From assembly GCA_015655415.1 (NCBI GenBank), contig JAATFB010000075.1, forward strand, positions 1 to 54,207: a stretch of DNA of 54,207 nucleotides, given 5' to 3'. Under the pieces are notes generated by a model that worked only from the letters and a program-made list of their open reading frames with translations, had not been told where the DNA came from and did no database searches. The position numbers were made by a program, and so were the translations under genes. This stretch comes from Actinomycetales bacterium (GTDB lineage: Bacteria > Actinomycetota > Actinomycetes > Actinomycetales > Microbacteriaceae). Shown one piece after another: positions 9,329-17,681 of the stretch (position 1 is the stretch's first letter; the number at the start of each line of letters is the position of its first letter).

Positions 9329-10027
9329 GTGACCACCGCACCACAGGTCGTGATCCTCGCGGCGGGAATGGGCAGCCGCCTCGGACGCTCGCTGCCGAAG
9401 CCGCTGACCGAGCTCAGCGACGGTCGGACGATCATGCAGCAGCAGTTCGACAACATCCACGCCGCATTCGGACCCAAGGTCAAGGTGACGATCGTCGTCG
9501 GCTACAAGCTCGAGCACATCGTGGAGGCGTTCCCCGACGCATCCTTCGTATACAACGAGCAGTACGACCAGACCAACACGTCCAAGAGCCTCATGCGTGC
9601 GCTCAAGTCCAGCGGCAACGGAGGCGTGCTCTGGATGAACGGCGACGTGGTGTTCGACCCGCGCGTGCTGGTGCGCGCGTCCGAGGCGATCGCTCGCGAC
9701 CAGTCCTTCGTCACCGTCAACACCGCGAAGGTGTCCGACGAAGAGGTCAAGTACACCACCGGTGCGGAGGGCTTCATCGAGAAGCTGTCCAAGACCGTCA
9801 AGGGCGGTCTTGGTGAGGCTGTCGGCATCAACTACGTCTCGAGCCGCGACAAGGCGGCCCTGCTCTACCACCTGCAGCGGGTGGACGACCAGGAGTACTT
9901 CGAGCGCGGCATCGAGCTGGCCATCCAGCACGACGGGATGCTCGTCGAGCCGATCGACATCTCCGACCTGTACGCGGTCGAGATCGACTTCGCCGAGGAC
10001 CTGGAGCGCGCGAACCTGTTCGTGTGA
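9329..10027 (+). CDS. Nucleotidyltransferase (LicC-like sugar/choline-phosphate cytidylyltransferase family)
   Basis: 232 residues with a Rossmann-like NTP-transferase fold: LAAGMGSRLG nucleotide loop followed by PKPLTEL, then MNGDVVFD with the metal-binding Asp, and a C-terminal YAVEIDFAEDLE block. This short form resembles LicC-type enzymes that activate phosphocholine or a sugar or polyol phosphate with CTP. The exact substrate is not determined by sequence. The GTG at 9329 is chosen for its strong AGGAGA site 7 bases upstream. It lies ahead of a TagGH-type exporter and ends at a strong terminator, suggesting supply of an activated unit for a wall polymer. Confidence 0.85.
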   Translation: MTTAPQVVILAAGMGSRLGRSLPKPLTELSDGRTIMQQQFDNIHAAFGPKVKVTIVVGYKLEHIVEAFPDASFVYNEQYDQTNTSKSLMRALKSSGNGGVLWMNGDVVFDPRVLVRASEAIARDQSFVTVNTAKVSDEEVKYTTGAEGFIEKLSKTVKGGLGEAVGINYVSSRDKAALLYHLQRVDDQEYFERGIELAIQHDGMLVEPIDISDLYAVEIDFAEDLERANLFV

Positions 10028-10043
10028 TCCGTCCCCCGCGTCG

Positions 10044-10082
10044 AAGACGGGTGCCGCCGATGACTCGGTGGCACCCGTCTTT
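10044..10082 (+). terminator. Rho-independent terminator after the nucleotidyltransferase
   Basis: AAGACGGGTGCC (10044-10055) pairs with GGCACCCGTCTT (10070-10081). The inner arms CCGA and TCGG extend the stem around a TGAC loop, and a short T-run follows. Confidence 0.85.
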
Positions 10083-10199
10083 CGGTCTTCTCCGGCGATC
10101 CTCGGTACCGGATCCGCTGGCCACGAGGGGATCGCGTCCTCCCTGCTGCCGGCTGGCCCGGCGGCGGCCGTTCGCGGCATCCGCCCATCGCCGCGCCGC

Positions 10200-10205
10200 T
10201 ACGAT
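10200..10205 (+). promoter_or_regulatory. -10 box of the TagG-like permease gene (leaderless)
   Basis: TACGAT, 6 bases before the GTG at 10212. It fixes that start and separates this operon from the terminated gene upstream. Confidence 0.6.
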
Positions 10206-10211
10206 CGACGG

Positions 10212-11015
10212 GTGACCACCTACGCCGGAGTGCGCCCGACACAGCGCACACCGTTCGCGCGATACCGTCACTCGCTCTGGCTGCTCACCAAGCGCGACCT
10301 GCACGTCCGATACACCACGAACGCGCTCGGCTATGTGTGGTCGGTCCTCGATCCGCTGCTCATGGCGGGGATCTACTACGTGGTGTTCGTCGAGATCTTC
10401 CACCGCGGGGGCACGGGCGAACAGCCGTACATCGTGTTCCTGCTGAGCGGTCTCCTCCCGTGGACCTGGTTCAACGCAGCGGTGCTGGACTTCACACGCG
10501 CGTTCAGCCGCGAGGCGAAGCTGATCCGCTCGACCGCCATCCCGCGCACCATCTGGGTGAACCGCATCGTGCTGAGCAAGGGCATCGAGTTCTTGTTCTC
10601 CCTGCCCGTGCTGGCGATCTTCGCGATCGTGGCGGGGGCCGAGCTCAACTGGCGGGCGGTGCTCTTTCCGCTGGCCCTGCTGATCCAGACGATCATGCTG
10701 GTGGGGCTTGGCATGATCATCGCCCCGGTGGTCGTGTTCTTCAAGGACCTCGAGCGAGCCGTGCGGCTGATCCTTCGACTCCTCTTCTACGCGTCGGCGA
10801 TCGTGTTCCAGCTCGACGACGTTCCGTCGTCGTTCAAACCCCTCATCGCCCTGAACCCCCTCGTGGGGCTGTTCGGGCTGTACCGGTCCGCGTTCTTCCC
10901 CAACGACCTCGACTGGGGTCTCGTGCTCATCTCTGCCGTCGGCGCGCTCGTCTTCCTCGTGCTGGGCATTCTGGTGTTTCGTCGCACCATCCGCACGGTG
11001 CTGAAGGAGATGTGA
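10212..11015 (+). CDS. Polysaccharide/teichoic acid exporter permease (TagG/Wzm-like)
   Basis: 267 residues, six hydrophobic segments, ABC-2 permease of the polysaccharide-export type. The N-terminal block LTKRDLHVRYTTNALGYVWSVLDPLL is typical of TagG/RfbA proteins, and the C-terminal LNPLVGLFGLYRSAFF segment is also characteristic. It would form the membrane channel moving a lipid-linked wall polymer across the membrane. Its stop overlaps the ATPase start (TGATG), so the two subunits are translationally coupled. Confidence 0.92.
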   Translation: MTTYAGVRPTQRTPFARYRHSLWLLTKRDLHVRYTTNALGYVWSVLDPLLMAGIYYVVFVEIFHRGGTGEQPYIVFLLSGLLPWTWFNAAVLDFTRAFSREAKLIRSTAIPRTIWVNRIVLSKGIEFLFSLPVLAIFAIVAGAELNWRAVLFPLALLIQTIMLVGLGMIIAPVVVFFKDLERAVRLILRLLFYASAIVFQLDDVPSSFKPLIALNPLVGLFGLYRSAFFPNDLDWGLVLISAVGALVFLVLGILVFRRTIRTVLKEM

Positions 11016-11794
11016 TGGCGGACACCGCGGCCACCGATGCCGCCTCCTCGACGCCTCTGGAGCGCGCCGTCATCGAGGTGTCCGGTGTCGGCATCCGCTT
11101 CAAGCGCAACCGCAGGTCCCGACGCAGCTTCAAGGATCTGTTCTCGTCACGGAGGCGCAGGGTGCGACCGGACGAGTTCTGGGCGTTGCGCGACGTGTCG
11201 TTCTCGGTCGAATCCGGCGAGGCGATCGGCGTCGTCGGGCGCAACGGACAGGGCAAGTCGACTCTGCTGAAGCTGGTGGCGGGAGTGGTGCTGCCCGACG
11301 AGGGCACGGTGGAGGTGCGAGAAGGGGTGGCGCCGCTCATCGAGATCACGGGCGGGTTCGTCGACGACCTCAGCGTGCGTGAGAACGTCTACCTCACGGC
11401 CGGGCTGCACGGGATGACCAGGCGACAGATCGATGAACGGTTCGACGACATCATCGGGTTCGCCGACATCGGAAACTTCCTCGACACCCCCTACAAGCAC
11501 CTGTCGAGTGGAATGAAGGTGCGCATCGCGTTCAGCGTGATCACGCAACTGGACGAGCCGATCCTGATCGTCGACGAGGTGCTCGCCGTCGGCGACAAGG
11601 CCTTCCGCGAGAAGTGCTACAGGCGGATCGAGCAGCTGCTGACGGGCGGGCGGACCCTGTTCTTCGTGTCGCACAACGAGAAGGACCTGCGGCGTTTCTG
11701 CACGCGCGGCCTGTATCTCGACGGCGGCGAGCTGGCGCTCGACTCCGACATCGGGAGCGTGCTGGCGCGTTACAACAAGGACTACGGGGGCTGA
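11015..11794 (+). CDS. Polysaccharide/teichoic acid exporter ATPase (TagH/Wzt-like)
   Basis: 259 residues with Walker A GRNGQGKST (75-83), the signature LSSGMKVRIAF and Walker B ILIVDEVLAVGD, all diagnostic of the polysaccharide-export ATPase subfamily. The sequence ends with the ABC domain. It has no C-terminal carbohydrate-binding domain of the Wzt type, so export is probably not coupled to recognition of a modified chain end. The basic N-terminal linker (KRNRRSRRSFKD) is normal for the group. A GGGTCGAGC/GCTCGACCC inverted repeat (11813-11866) follows the gene. Confidence 0.93.
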   Translation: MADTAATDAASSTPLERAVIEVSGVGIRFKRNRRSRRSFKDLFSSRRRRVRPDEFWALRDVSFSVESGEAIGVVGRNGQGKSTLLKLVAGVVLPDEGTVEVREGVAPLIEITGGFVDDLSVRENVYLTAGLHGMTRRQIDERFDDIIGFADIGNFLDTPYKHLSSGMKVRIAFSVITQLDEPILIVDEVLAVGDKAFREKCYRRIEQLLTGGRTLFFVSHNEKDLRRFCTRGLYLDGGELALDSDIGSVLARYNKDYGG

Positions 11795-11955
11795 GCCACA
11801 GGGGGCGGCCGAGGGTCGAGCCGGACGAACCGGGGGCGGCGATGCGGGGCTCCCGACGCTCGACCCGTGCCGGCCGACAGGGTCAGCCTCGCGTCCACAA
11901 TCCGGGGGCGTGCGTGACGATCCACAACTCGGGCCGATGCGTCGGACGCCGCTTC

Positions 11956-11961
11956 TAGCCT
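11956..11961 (+). promoter_or_regulatory. -10 box of the small hypothetical gene (leaderless)
   Basis: TAGCCT, 6 bases before the ATG at 11968. Confidence 0.55.
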
Positions 11962-11967
11962 GCCTGC

Positions 11968-12267
11968 ATGAACCCGATGGATGCCACCCAGACCAGGGCC
12001 ACGCTCGCCTACCCTGTCCCGTTCGTCTTCGACCGGAGCACGCCGCCGCGGTACCGCCTCCGCAACGCCAGCCTCGAGACGCTGACCGGCGTGCGGTTCT
12101 CCCTGCTCGGCGCTGGCAGCATGCCCGTGCAAGCACCGATCACGCTCGAACCGGGCGAGGTCGCCGAGATCCGCATCCACGGCGACGACCTGGCACGCTC
12201 CACCGTGCTCGTCGTACGGTGGCACCGCGAGAACGGGGACGAATACCTGTGGCGTGCGAGCTTCTGA
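11968..12267 (+). CDS. Small conserved-looking hypothetical protein
   Basis: 99 residues, no signal peptide or membrane segment. The sequence alternates short beta-prone stretches (RYRLRNASLETLTGVRFSLL, then ITLEPGEVAEIRIHG, then VLVVRWHRENGDEYLW), suggesting a small beta-sandwich. I do not recognise a named family. The coding frame is supported by strong third-position G/C and a leaderless-type promoter. It sits alone between the exporter operon and a convergent regulator gene, so context gives no clear role. Confidence 0.65.
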   Translation: MNPMDATQTRATLAYPVPFVFDRSTPPRYRLRNASLETLTGVRFSLLGAGSMPVQAPITLEPGEVAEIRIHGDDLARSTVLVVRWHRENGDEYLWRASF

Positions 12268-12308
12268 CCACCGCCTGCCCCGCGTGCGCCACCGCGCCGG
12301 TGGACCGG

Positions 12309-12608
12309 TCAGCGCATACGCTCACGCTCGCGGATGAAGTCCTTCGCCGTGTACGGACGATGACGGCCAGGCAGGTCCGCCAGCGTCAGGCCCGCGACCA
12401 GCTCGCCGGCATCCGTGTCGAGCGCCGTGGCTATGCGGATGACCGTGCTCAGGCTTGGATTGGCCCGGCCACGCTCGATCTTGCCGTAGTTGGTGGGATG
12501 TATGTCGGCGAGATGCGCGACCTCTTCCTGGCTGAGGCCGAGCTCCGTGCGAATGCGTCTCAGCCGCTCGCCCACCACGCTCGCGGCACGAGAATACGGC
12601 TCGACCAT
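12309..12608 (-). CDS. XRE-family helix-turn-helix regulator
   Basis: 99 residues. The helix-turn-helix runs from about residue 11 (VGERLRRIRTELGLSQEEVA) through HLADIHPTNYGKIERGRANPSLSTVIRIATAL, a classic Cro/CI-type domain. A short C-terminal tail follows, with no ligand domain. The ATG at 12608 is preceded by AGGA at 4-5 bases and TAGACA further up. The longer upstream frame is arginine-rich noise. Its target is unknown and it may regulate itself. Confidence 0.85.
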   Translation of the reverse strand: MVEPYSRAASVVGERLRRIRTELGLSQEEVAHLADIHPTNYGKIERGRANPSLSTVIRIATALDTDAGELVAGLTLADLPGRHRPYTAKDFIRERERMR

Positions 12609-12893
12609 GTGGTCCTGTCTACGAGCGGGGCAGCGTATGGGTCCAGAGTGTTGGCGCCCTGTCGGCACGATCCGGTGGGGAGCCGACGGCCGGGCCGGTG
12701 CCACGGCGCGGTCAGGGCACCGCGTATGGTGTCGGGCGCGTGCGCCGCGGGCGGTCACACTGTCCGCGGCACGCCTCGTATGGGCGCCGACACGGCAGCC
12801 GACGGCGACGGCTCCTCGTCCGCACCCACGCCGGCACCCCGTCCGGGGCATCCCCACGGCCACCGGCAACGGCGATGTCCGCCGACGAATCGA

Positions 12894-13490
12894 TCAGGTT
12901 CCGTGGGACGCTTCGGATCCGTATCGCTCGATGATGATCGCGGCCGCATCGTCCAGGGTGTCCGGCCGCAGGCCCAGTTCGTCACGCACTCGGGCGCGGC
13001 CGATCAGCATCGTCTCGTACTGCGACTCCGACCCGGCGACGTTGCCACTGTCCATGGCCCGAATGCCCATCGAGTACCAGCGTTGAGCCGCCCGGTGCTC
13101 GTCGACCAATTCGAAGAAGCCGCCCAATACCAGGAACACGTTGACGTCGGATGGCCGTTCCCTGCGCAGGACCTCCGCCAGCTCGAGCGCGGCATCCTTT
13201 CGGCCTCCTTGGTAGAGGGCCTGCACGATGAGCGCGCGCGGGTCCACGTACGTCGGTCCCCCGTCCTCGCGGGCCGCCTCGAACATCCGCAACGCCTCGG
13301 CGTGGTCGCCGGCGTAGCCGAAGTTCTCACCGGCCTCGACGAGAACGGCGGCACGAGACACGCCGTCGGCGAGCGTGTAGCGGTCGGGCTCGGTGGCCCA
13401 GGAGCGCAACGTCTCGGCGATGGCGGTTCCGCCGCGGTACGCCCGCTCCCTGGCATCGTCGAAGTCGTTCGCGGTGATCAGACGGGGCAC
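12894..13490 (-). CDS. TPR-like repeat protein
   Basis: 198 residues, cytoplasmic. Helical repeats are visible, for example NFGYAGDHAEALRMFEAARE, ALIVQALYQGGRKDAALELAEVL and the segment around FFELVDEHRAAQRWYSMGI, fitting three degenerate tetratricopeptide units. The GTG at 13490 is chosen because TATGCT lies 6 bases upstream; the longer frame has no support. The role is unknown, probably protein-protein interaction. It is divergent from the next gene, with both promoters in a 154-bp gap. Confidence 0.75.
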   Translation of the reverse strand: MPRLITANDFDDARERAYRGGTAIAETLRSWATEPDRYTLADGVSRAAVLVEAGENFGYAGDHAEALRMFEAAREDGGPTYVDPRALIVQALYQGGRKDAALELAEVLRRERPSDVNVFLVLGGFFELVDEHRAAQRWYSMGIRAMDSGNVAGSESQYETMLIGRARVRDELGLRPDTLDDAAAIIIERYGSEASHGT

Positions 13491-13496
13491 TCGGCC

Positions 13497-13502
13497 AGCA
13501 TA
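13497..13502 (-). promoter_or_regulatory. -10 box of the TPR protein gene (leaderless)
   Basis: TATGCT on the minus strand, 6 bases before the GTG at 13490. It decides that start. Confidence 0.6.
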
Positions 13503-13631
13503 CGAGAACGACACGACATGACCGCGGGCGCCGTGTCGGTGGCCGCGACGCCGGCGCACGCACCGATGCGTCGAAGCGCCTGCCGGGACCGCGCGGCCCC
13601 TGCGTACGGCAACGGGAATGCGCCGGATCCG

Positions 13632-13637
13632 TAGACT
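13632..13637 (+). promoter_or_regulatory. -10 box of the gene at 13645 (leaderless)
   Basis: TAGACT, 7 bases before the ATG at 13645. Confidence 0.6.
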
Positions 13638-13644
13638 CGACGAC

Positions 13645-14421
13645 ATGGCGCGCAAGGTCAAGCCGTTCGTTGCAGTCACCGGCACAAGCGATCCGCGCGG
13701 GGTGGCTATCCCCGGTCGCGTGAATCGGGGCGTCGACCGATTTCTGGCCGTGCAGCGCCCTGTGGTGCTGGCGCATCTGCGCAGCATACGGCGCAGGCAT
13801 CCCGATGCCACGCCCGAGGAGCTCGTGCGCCTGGTCGCCCGGCGCTACGTGCTGGCGGTGACCACCAGCGGCGCGGCGGTCGGCGCGACGGCCGTGGTCC
13901 CAGCGGTGGGCACCGTCACCGCGCTCGCGCTCTCCGCCGCCGAGACGGCCACGTTCCTCGAGGCGACGGCTCTCTTCGCGCAATCGGTCGCGGAGCTCCA
14001 CGGATTGCCGATCAGCGATCCCGAGCGCGCACGCGCATTGGTGCTGGCACTCATGCTCGGCAAAGAGGGTTCCGCCCTGGTACGGCAGTGGGGCCTCGAG
14101 CTCACCGAGATCGGAGTGACACGTGAGCTCTACTGGCGACAGGTCGTCTCCAGCAGCGTGCCGCGCGTCATCATCGGACCGCTCCTTCAGCGCCTGCAGT
14201 CGGCATTCGTGCGGCGGATCGCGACCAGGGGGACGGGGAGCATCATCGCCAAGGCGATGCCGTTCGGTGTGGGCGCGGTCGCCGGTGCCGCCGGGAACCG
14301 CATCACCGCGTCCCGGGTCGTGCGCGACGCAGAGCGCATGTTCGGCGCGGTTCCGGATGCCTTCCCTGAATCGCTGTTGACGACGGACATGACCCCGCTC
14401 GACAGGCCCGAGGCGCCCTGA
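13645..14421 (+). CDS. Hypothetical protein with Gly/Ala-rich amphipathic segments (possibly EcsC-like)
   Basis: 258 residues. Two hydrophobic Gly/Ala-rich stretches are visible, one near 75-100 (GAAVGATAVVPAVGTVTALALSAAE by composition) and one near 205-220 (MPFGVGAVAGAAGNRI). They could insert in or lie on a membrane. The layout recalls EcsC-domain proteins, but this is an inference from pattern only. A basic N-terminus and an acidic tail flank the core. It faces the TagF-like gene convergently across the 36-bp tandem repeat. Confidence 0.6.
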   Translation: MARKVKPFVAVTGTSDPRGVAIPGRVNRGVDRFLAVQRPVVLAHLRSIRRRHPDATPEELVRLVARRYVLAVTTSGAAVGATAVVPAVGTVTALALSAAETATFLEATALFAQSVAELHGLPISDPERARALVLALMLGKEGSALVRQWGLELTEIGVTRELYWRQVVSSSVPRVIIGPLLQRLQSAFVRRIATRGTGSIIAKAMPFGVGAVAGAAGNRITASRVVRDAERMFGAVPDAFPESLLTTDMTPLDRPEAP

Positions 14422-14444
14422 CTCGCAGGATCACTGCGCAGGGC

Positions 14445-14608
14445 TTCGACGGACGCAGACCACGGGAGCGTGACCGCGGTTTCGACAAGCTCAACCGACG
14501 GGAACCTGACCCCGGTTTCGACAAGCTCAACCGGCAGGAGCGTGACCGCGGTTTCGACAGGCTCAACCGGCGGGAGCGTGACCGCGGGCTTCGACAGGCT
14601 CAGCCCGC
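14445..14608. repeat. 36-bp tandem repeat of hairpin units between convergent genes
   Basis: TTCGAC recurs at 14445, 14481, 14517, 14553 and 14590, a period of 36, 36, 36 and 37 bases. The conserved core GGTT-TCGACAGGCTC-AACC can fold as a short stem around an 11-base loop. In the last unit both arms change together to GCGGGCT and AGCCCGC (14584-14590 with 14602-14608), keeping the stem. The first unit is degenerate. This core is a familiar intergenic repeat of Microbacteriaceae. The period of 12 codons creates false protein repeats on the minus strand. Confidence 0.85.
14584..14608 (-). terminator. Hairpin ending the TagF-like gene (last repeat unit)
   Basis: A 7-bp perfect stem GCGGGCT/AGCCCGC with an 11-base loop, 16 bases past the stop of the minus-strand gene. 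There is no T-tract, so intrinsic termination would be weak. Confidence 0.4.
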
Positions 14609-14623
14609 GGGGCGGGGGGTGGA

Positions 14624-15919
14624 TCAGTCGGTGAGGATCGCGTCGGAGTCCTCGGAGTCGGTGCCGTCACCATGCTCCAGCGTGCTGTCGTCCTTCGAGT
14701 GGAGGGCCGCGAAACGATCCCACTCGTCCATCAGGTGCTGTACCGCGGCATGGAACCGCCGAGTGGTGACGCCGGGGGTGATGTCGCCGAAGTAGTGGTG
14801 CACCCAGTATTCGAGGCGTTGCGCCGCAGCCTGATCGTGGGCGAGGTCGTCGAGGATCGAGACGATCCGCGCAGCGTCCTGCTGATACAGCCATTCGCAC
14901 GCGGAGAGGTATCCGCCGCGGTCGATCTCGGCCTCCGGGTGCACCGGGTGCGTGATGAGCAGCGGCTTTCCTGCGGCGAGCCGGTCGTAGACCATGGCGG
15001 AGATGTCCACGATCGCCACATCGGCGGCGGAGAGCTGCCAGCCGAGCTCGGGGCCGTCGTCGTACACGTGGTGCGCCGAAGGATCGGCGGCGTTCGCAGC
15101 CTCGATCGCCTTGATGATGCGCTGGTTCGCCGCACCGTACTCCTCGTCCACCACGCCCGAGCGCGGATGCGGACGGTAGATCAGCCGGTGACGTCCGGTG
15201 GCGAGGATGGCCTCCGCGAGATCAACACCGTGTGAGGCGATCGACCCGTAGGCGGCTGCGGCACGGTCGCCCTCCCACGTCGGGGCGTACAGCACAACCG
15301 TGCGCTCGTCCGGCGTGTATGGCAGTTCCCCCGAGTAGAAGTCGGCCTGCGGCCGGCCGATCTTGATGGCGCGCTTGTCGAGGTCGTAGTCCCACAACAC
15401 CTTGCTCAGGCGTGCGACGGCCGCGTCGCCGGCCACGAGCGCATAGTCGTACGCCTTGAACTGGTTGGTGGTCATGTACATCTTGTCGGACTCGCCGTGG
15501 TTGATGAAGACATGCCAGCGGCGGCCGTACCGCATCATCTGGAAGTTGCGGGTGTTCTGATTGACGTAGAACACGATGCGGATGTCCTGGCGTGCGATGG
15601 TGTCCTCCAGGTCGAGCACGGTGCGCACGTACGCCACCGGCAGGGGCGACTCGTCGAGCAGCACCGACGCGCCCACCGGCGAGCGGGACAGGATCACCAC
15701 CGGCCAGGTCTTGCTCAGCTCGACCAGCGGCTTGTACCACTGGCGGATCTGATACATGTTCACTCGGCTGTCGGCGAAGTAGACGGCGATCTTGTACTTG
15801 CCCGGTTCCAGCTCGGGAGCCTGGGCGAGGCGCTCGGCGAGCTCGGCGCGCGCGCGGCGCTGCACGAACGCCTTCCTGATCAGTCGGACGCCCGCCTGGG
15901 CGTCATGCACCAAACCCAT
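14624..15919 (-). CDS. CDP-glycerol glycerophosphotransferase family protein (TagF-like polymerase)
   Basis: 431 residues with a GT-B-like fold, the size of the TagF catalytic domain without its N-terminal membrane-association domain. Conserved features are the FINHGESDKMY segment (catalytic-base His), a TWEGD block, the RPHPRSG motif with its essential His, and ADVAIVDISAMVYDRLAAGKPLL near the C-terminus. Family members add alditol phosphates from CDP-alditols to wall teichoic acid chains. The acidic, low-complexity tail (residues ~405-431) is probably disordered. The ATG at 15919 is preferred over the GTG at 15925 because TATTCT lies 7 bases upstream of the ATG. Confidence 0.88.
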   Translation of the reverse strand: MGLVHDAQAGVRLIRKAFVQRRARAELAERLAQAPELEPGKYKIAVYFADSRVNMYQIRQWYKPLVELSKTWPVVILSRSPVGASVLLDESPLPVAYVRTVLDLEDTIARQDIRIVFYVNQNTRNFQMMRYGRRWHVFINHGESDKMYMTTNQFKAYDYALVAGDAAVARLSKVLWDYDLDKRAIKIGRPQADFYSGELPYTPDERTVVLYAPTWEGDRAAAAYGSIASHGVDLAEAILATGRHRLIYRPHPRSGVVDEEYGAANQRIIKAIEAANAADPSAHHVYDDGPELGWQLSAADVAIVDISAMVYDRLAAGKPLLITHPVHPEAEIDRGGYLSACEWLYQQDAARIVSILDDLAHDQAAAQRLEYWVHHYFGDITPGVTTRRFHAAVQHLMDEWDRFAALHSKDDSTLEHGDGTDSEDSDAILTD

Positions 15920-15926
15920 GGGCACA

Positions 15927-15932
15927 AGAATA
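15927..15932 (-). promoter_or_regulatory. -10 box of the TagF-like gene (leaderless)
   Basis: TATTCT on the minus strand, 7 bases before the ATG at 15919 and only 1 base before the GTG at 15925, so it selects the ATG. Confidence 0.6.
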
Positions 15933-15968
15933 TTGGCGGATGCTATGCGTCGGCTCGGCGACCCGTGC

Positions 15969-16874
15969 TCAGATGATGGGCGGTCGTCCTGCCAACGTCA
16001 TCCGCCACACCGTGCGCCAGCGGATCGGTCGTCGCTCCCCCGGGTCCTCCCGCCAGCCCGCCGCCCAACCGGAGAACCATGACCGCAGGGTGCCGGGCGA
16101 CCTGAGGCTGCGCAGCAGCTGGACTCCGGTCCATGTCGCCACGTAGACGGGAGCCAGCACAGCTGGCAGGTTCCGGCGAGCCAGCCACACGCGATTGCGT
16201 GCGTTGCGCCAGTAGAAGTCCGAATGCCTGGTGGCCGGCACGTTCGGGTGCCGTGCCGTCAGGTCCCCGGCGTACCACGCCCGTCTGCCCTGGTCCCACA
16301 CGCGCCACGCCAGCTCGATGCCCTCGTGAGCGTAGAAGAACGGAGCCGCCCAGCCGCCCACGTCCTCGAACGTCGACCTGGGCATCACGATCGCTCCCTC
16401 GATCAGGGCGAAGACCGGGCTCGACCGGCCGGGGTCGCCCTTGCGCAGCCGCGGCGTCCACCGACGGGGCGGGGGTGATCCGTCGATGGTGCGCACACGC
16501 GGCTGGAGGACACCGAGGGTCTCGTCGGCACGGAAGCGCGAGATCGCGTCGGAGAGGAACGTGTCGCTGTCCACGTACTCGTCGTCGTCGAGGAAGAACA
16601 GGAACTCGCCGGCCACCTTCGGAACACCAGCGTTGCGTCCGGCCGGAATGCCGACGTTCTCCGGCAGGCCGAGCGCCTTCACCCCCGGGGGGAGACCGAC
16701 GGGCTGCCAGCCGTTGCCCACGCACACGACGTCGAGTCGGACCCCGCGCTGCGCGAGCACGGATGCCAGCGCCCGCCGCAGCTCCTCGGGTCGCGTCCCC
16801 TGCGTCAGCACCACGACGCCGACTGTCGGCACCGGCTCCCCGTCGGCGTCGCCCTCGCGCAGGGAACCGGTCAT
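15969..16874 (-). CDS. GT2-family glycosyltransferase
   Basis: 301 residues with a GT-A fold: VGVVVLTQGTRPEELRRAL at the start, the ENVGIPAGRNAGV block, FLFFLDDDEYVD with the DxD metal site, and later GWAAPFFYAHEGIELAWR as the acceptor-side ED-like motif. It resembles rhamnosyl- and galactofuranosyl-type GT2 enzymes of wall polysaccharides. One or two C-terminal amphipathic segments (VYVATWTGVQLLRSL) may attach it to the membrane. The ATG at 16874 overlaps the preceding gene's stop (ATGA), so it is co-translated with the CDP-alcohol phosphotransferase. Confidence 0.9.
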   Translation of the reverse strand: MTGSLREGDADGEPVPTVGVVVLTQGTRPEELRRALASVLAQRGVRLDVVCVGNGWQPVGLPPGVKALGLPENVGIPAGRNAGVPKVAGEFLFFLDDDEYVDSDTFLSDAISRFRADETLGVLQPRVRTIDGSPPPRRWTPRLRKGDPGRSSPVFALIEGAIVMPRSTFEDVGGWAAPFFYAHEGIELAWRVWDQGRRAWYAGDLTARHPNVPATRHSDFYWRNARNRVWLARRNLPAVLAPVYVATWTGVQLLRSLRSPGTLRSWFSGWAAGWREDPGERRPIRWRTVWRMTLAGRPPII

Positions 16875-17680
16875 GCCCGCAGTCGCCTCGAGCTCAGGAT
16901 CGCCACGAAATGCCCGAACAGTGCCACGATCGCGAACGCGAGAAGGACGAGGAGATAGACCCGCTCCGTGATCGGCGAGCCCGTGAAGAGCGCGACGGCG
17001 GCGGCGACGAACGTGAGCAGCGTCAGCTCCACGGAGTGGAACATGCGGTGGAAGGGGAAGAACCGCACCACACGGCGTGCGACGGCGATCAGGCGCTGCC
17101 GGGGGGCCGCATCCGCCTCCTCGTTGCCGAGCCGGGGCAGTCCGGCGTACGCGCGCGCCACCCGGGTGAGATCGTTCAGCGCCTTGTTGAGCACCAGCAC
17201 CAGCGCAAGCGCGAACCCGAGCATGGCCCACAGATAGTCGTCCGGGGCCTGGAACGGCCAGGACGCGGCGCGGAGCCCGAGCACGATCGCGATCAGGGTC
17301 TCGGTGGTGTAATGGCCGACCGCGTCAAGGAAGTGGCCGGCCGGTGAGGAGCTGTTCCGCCACCGCGCGACCTCCCCGTCGCAGCAGTCGAACAGCATCT
17401 GCACCTGGCCGAGGACGACGGCGAGGAGGGCCCCTCCGATGCCGGGCACGAGCAAGGCGGCGGCGGTGAGCCATCCGGAGAGGATCATGAAGCCTGTGAC
17501 GCCGTTCGCACTGATGCGAGTCTTCAGGAGCGTCCAGGTGAGATACGGCGAGATGTCGCGCAGGTAGAGGTGGGCCGTCCAGTGCTCCGCGTTGCGCCGC
17601 TGACGCACCTCCGGCGGCTGCGTGACCTGGCGCAGCTGAGCGATCGACTCGGGCCGGCGATATGAGTCCGGAGCCGACAC
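16871..17680 (-). CDS. CDP-alcohol phosphatidyltransferase family membrane protein, variant active site
   Basis: 269 residues with about six membrane segments. The family motif is at D98-x2-D101-G102-x2-A105-R106, then G115-x3-D119-x3-H123. The fourth conserved Asp, usually the general base, is replaced by His123. Family enzymes transfer a phosphoalcohol from CDP-alcohol to a lipid or sugar alcohol acceptor. The GTG at 17680 has a GGGGAGG site close upstream and follows the previous gene's TAA by one base. The tight operon with two GT2 genes suggests a role in building a wall polymer. Confidence 0.88.
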   Translation of the reverse strand: MSAPDSYRRPESIAQLRQVTQPPEVRQRRNAEHWTAHLYLRDISPYLTWTLLKTRISANGVTGFMILSGWLTAAALLVPGIGGALLAVVLGQVQMLFDCCDGEVARWRNSSSPAGHFLDAVGHYTTETLIAIVLGLRAASWPFQAPDDYLWAMLGFALALVLVLNKALNDLTRVARAYAGLPRLGNEEADAAPRQRLIAVARRVVRFFPFHRMFHSVELTLLTFVAAAVALFTGSPITERVYLLVLLAFAIVALFGHFVAILSSRRLRA

Positions 17681-17681
17681 G

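Noticed and set aside
9260-10180. Long minus-strand frame opposite the nucleotidyltransferase
   Set aside because: It is a shadow: no family motif, while the plus strand has intact NTP-transferase blocks and a terminator.
14445-14608. CRISPR-like array with 36-bp period
   Set aside because: Units are contiguous with no unique spacers, and they diverge in the arms only. No cas genes are present.
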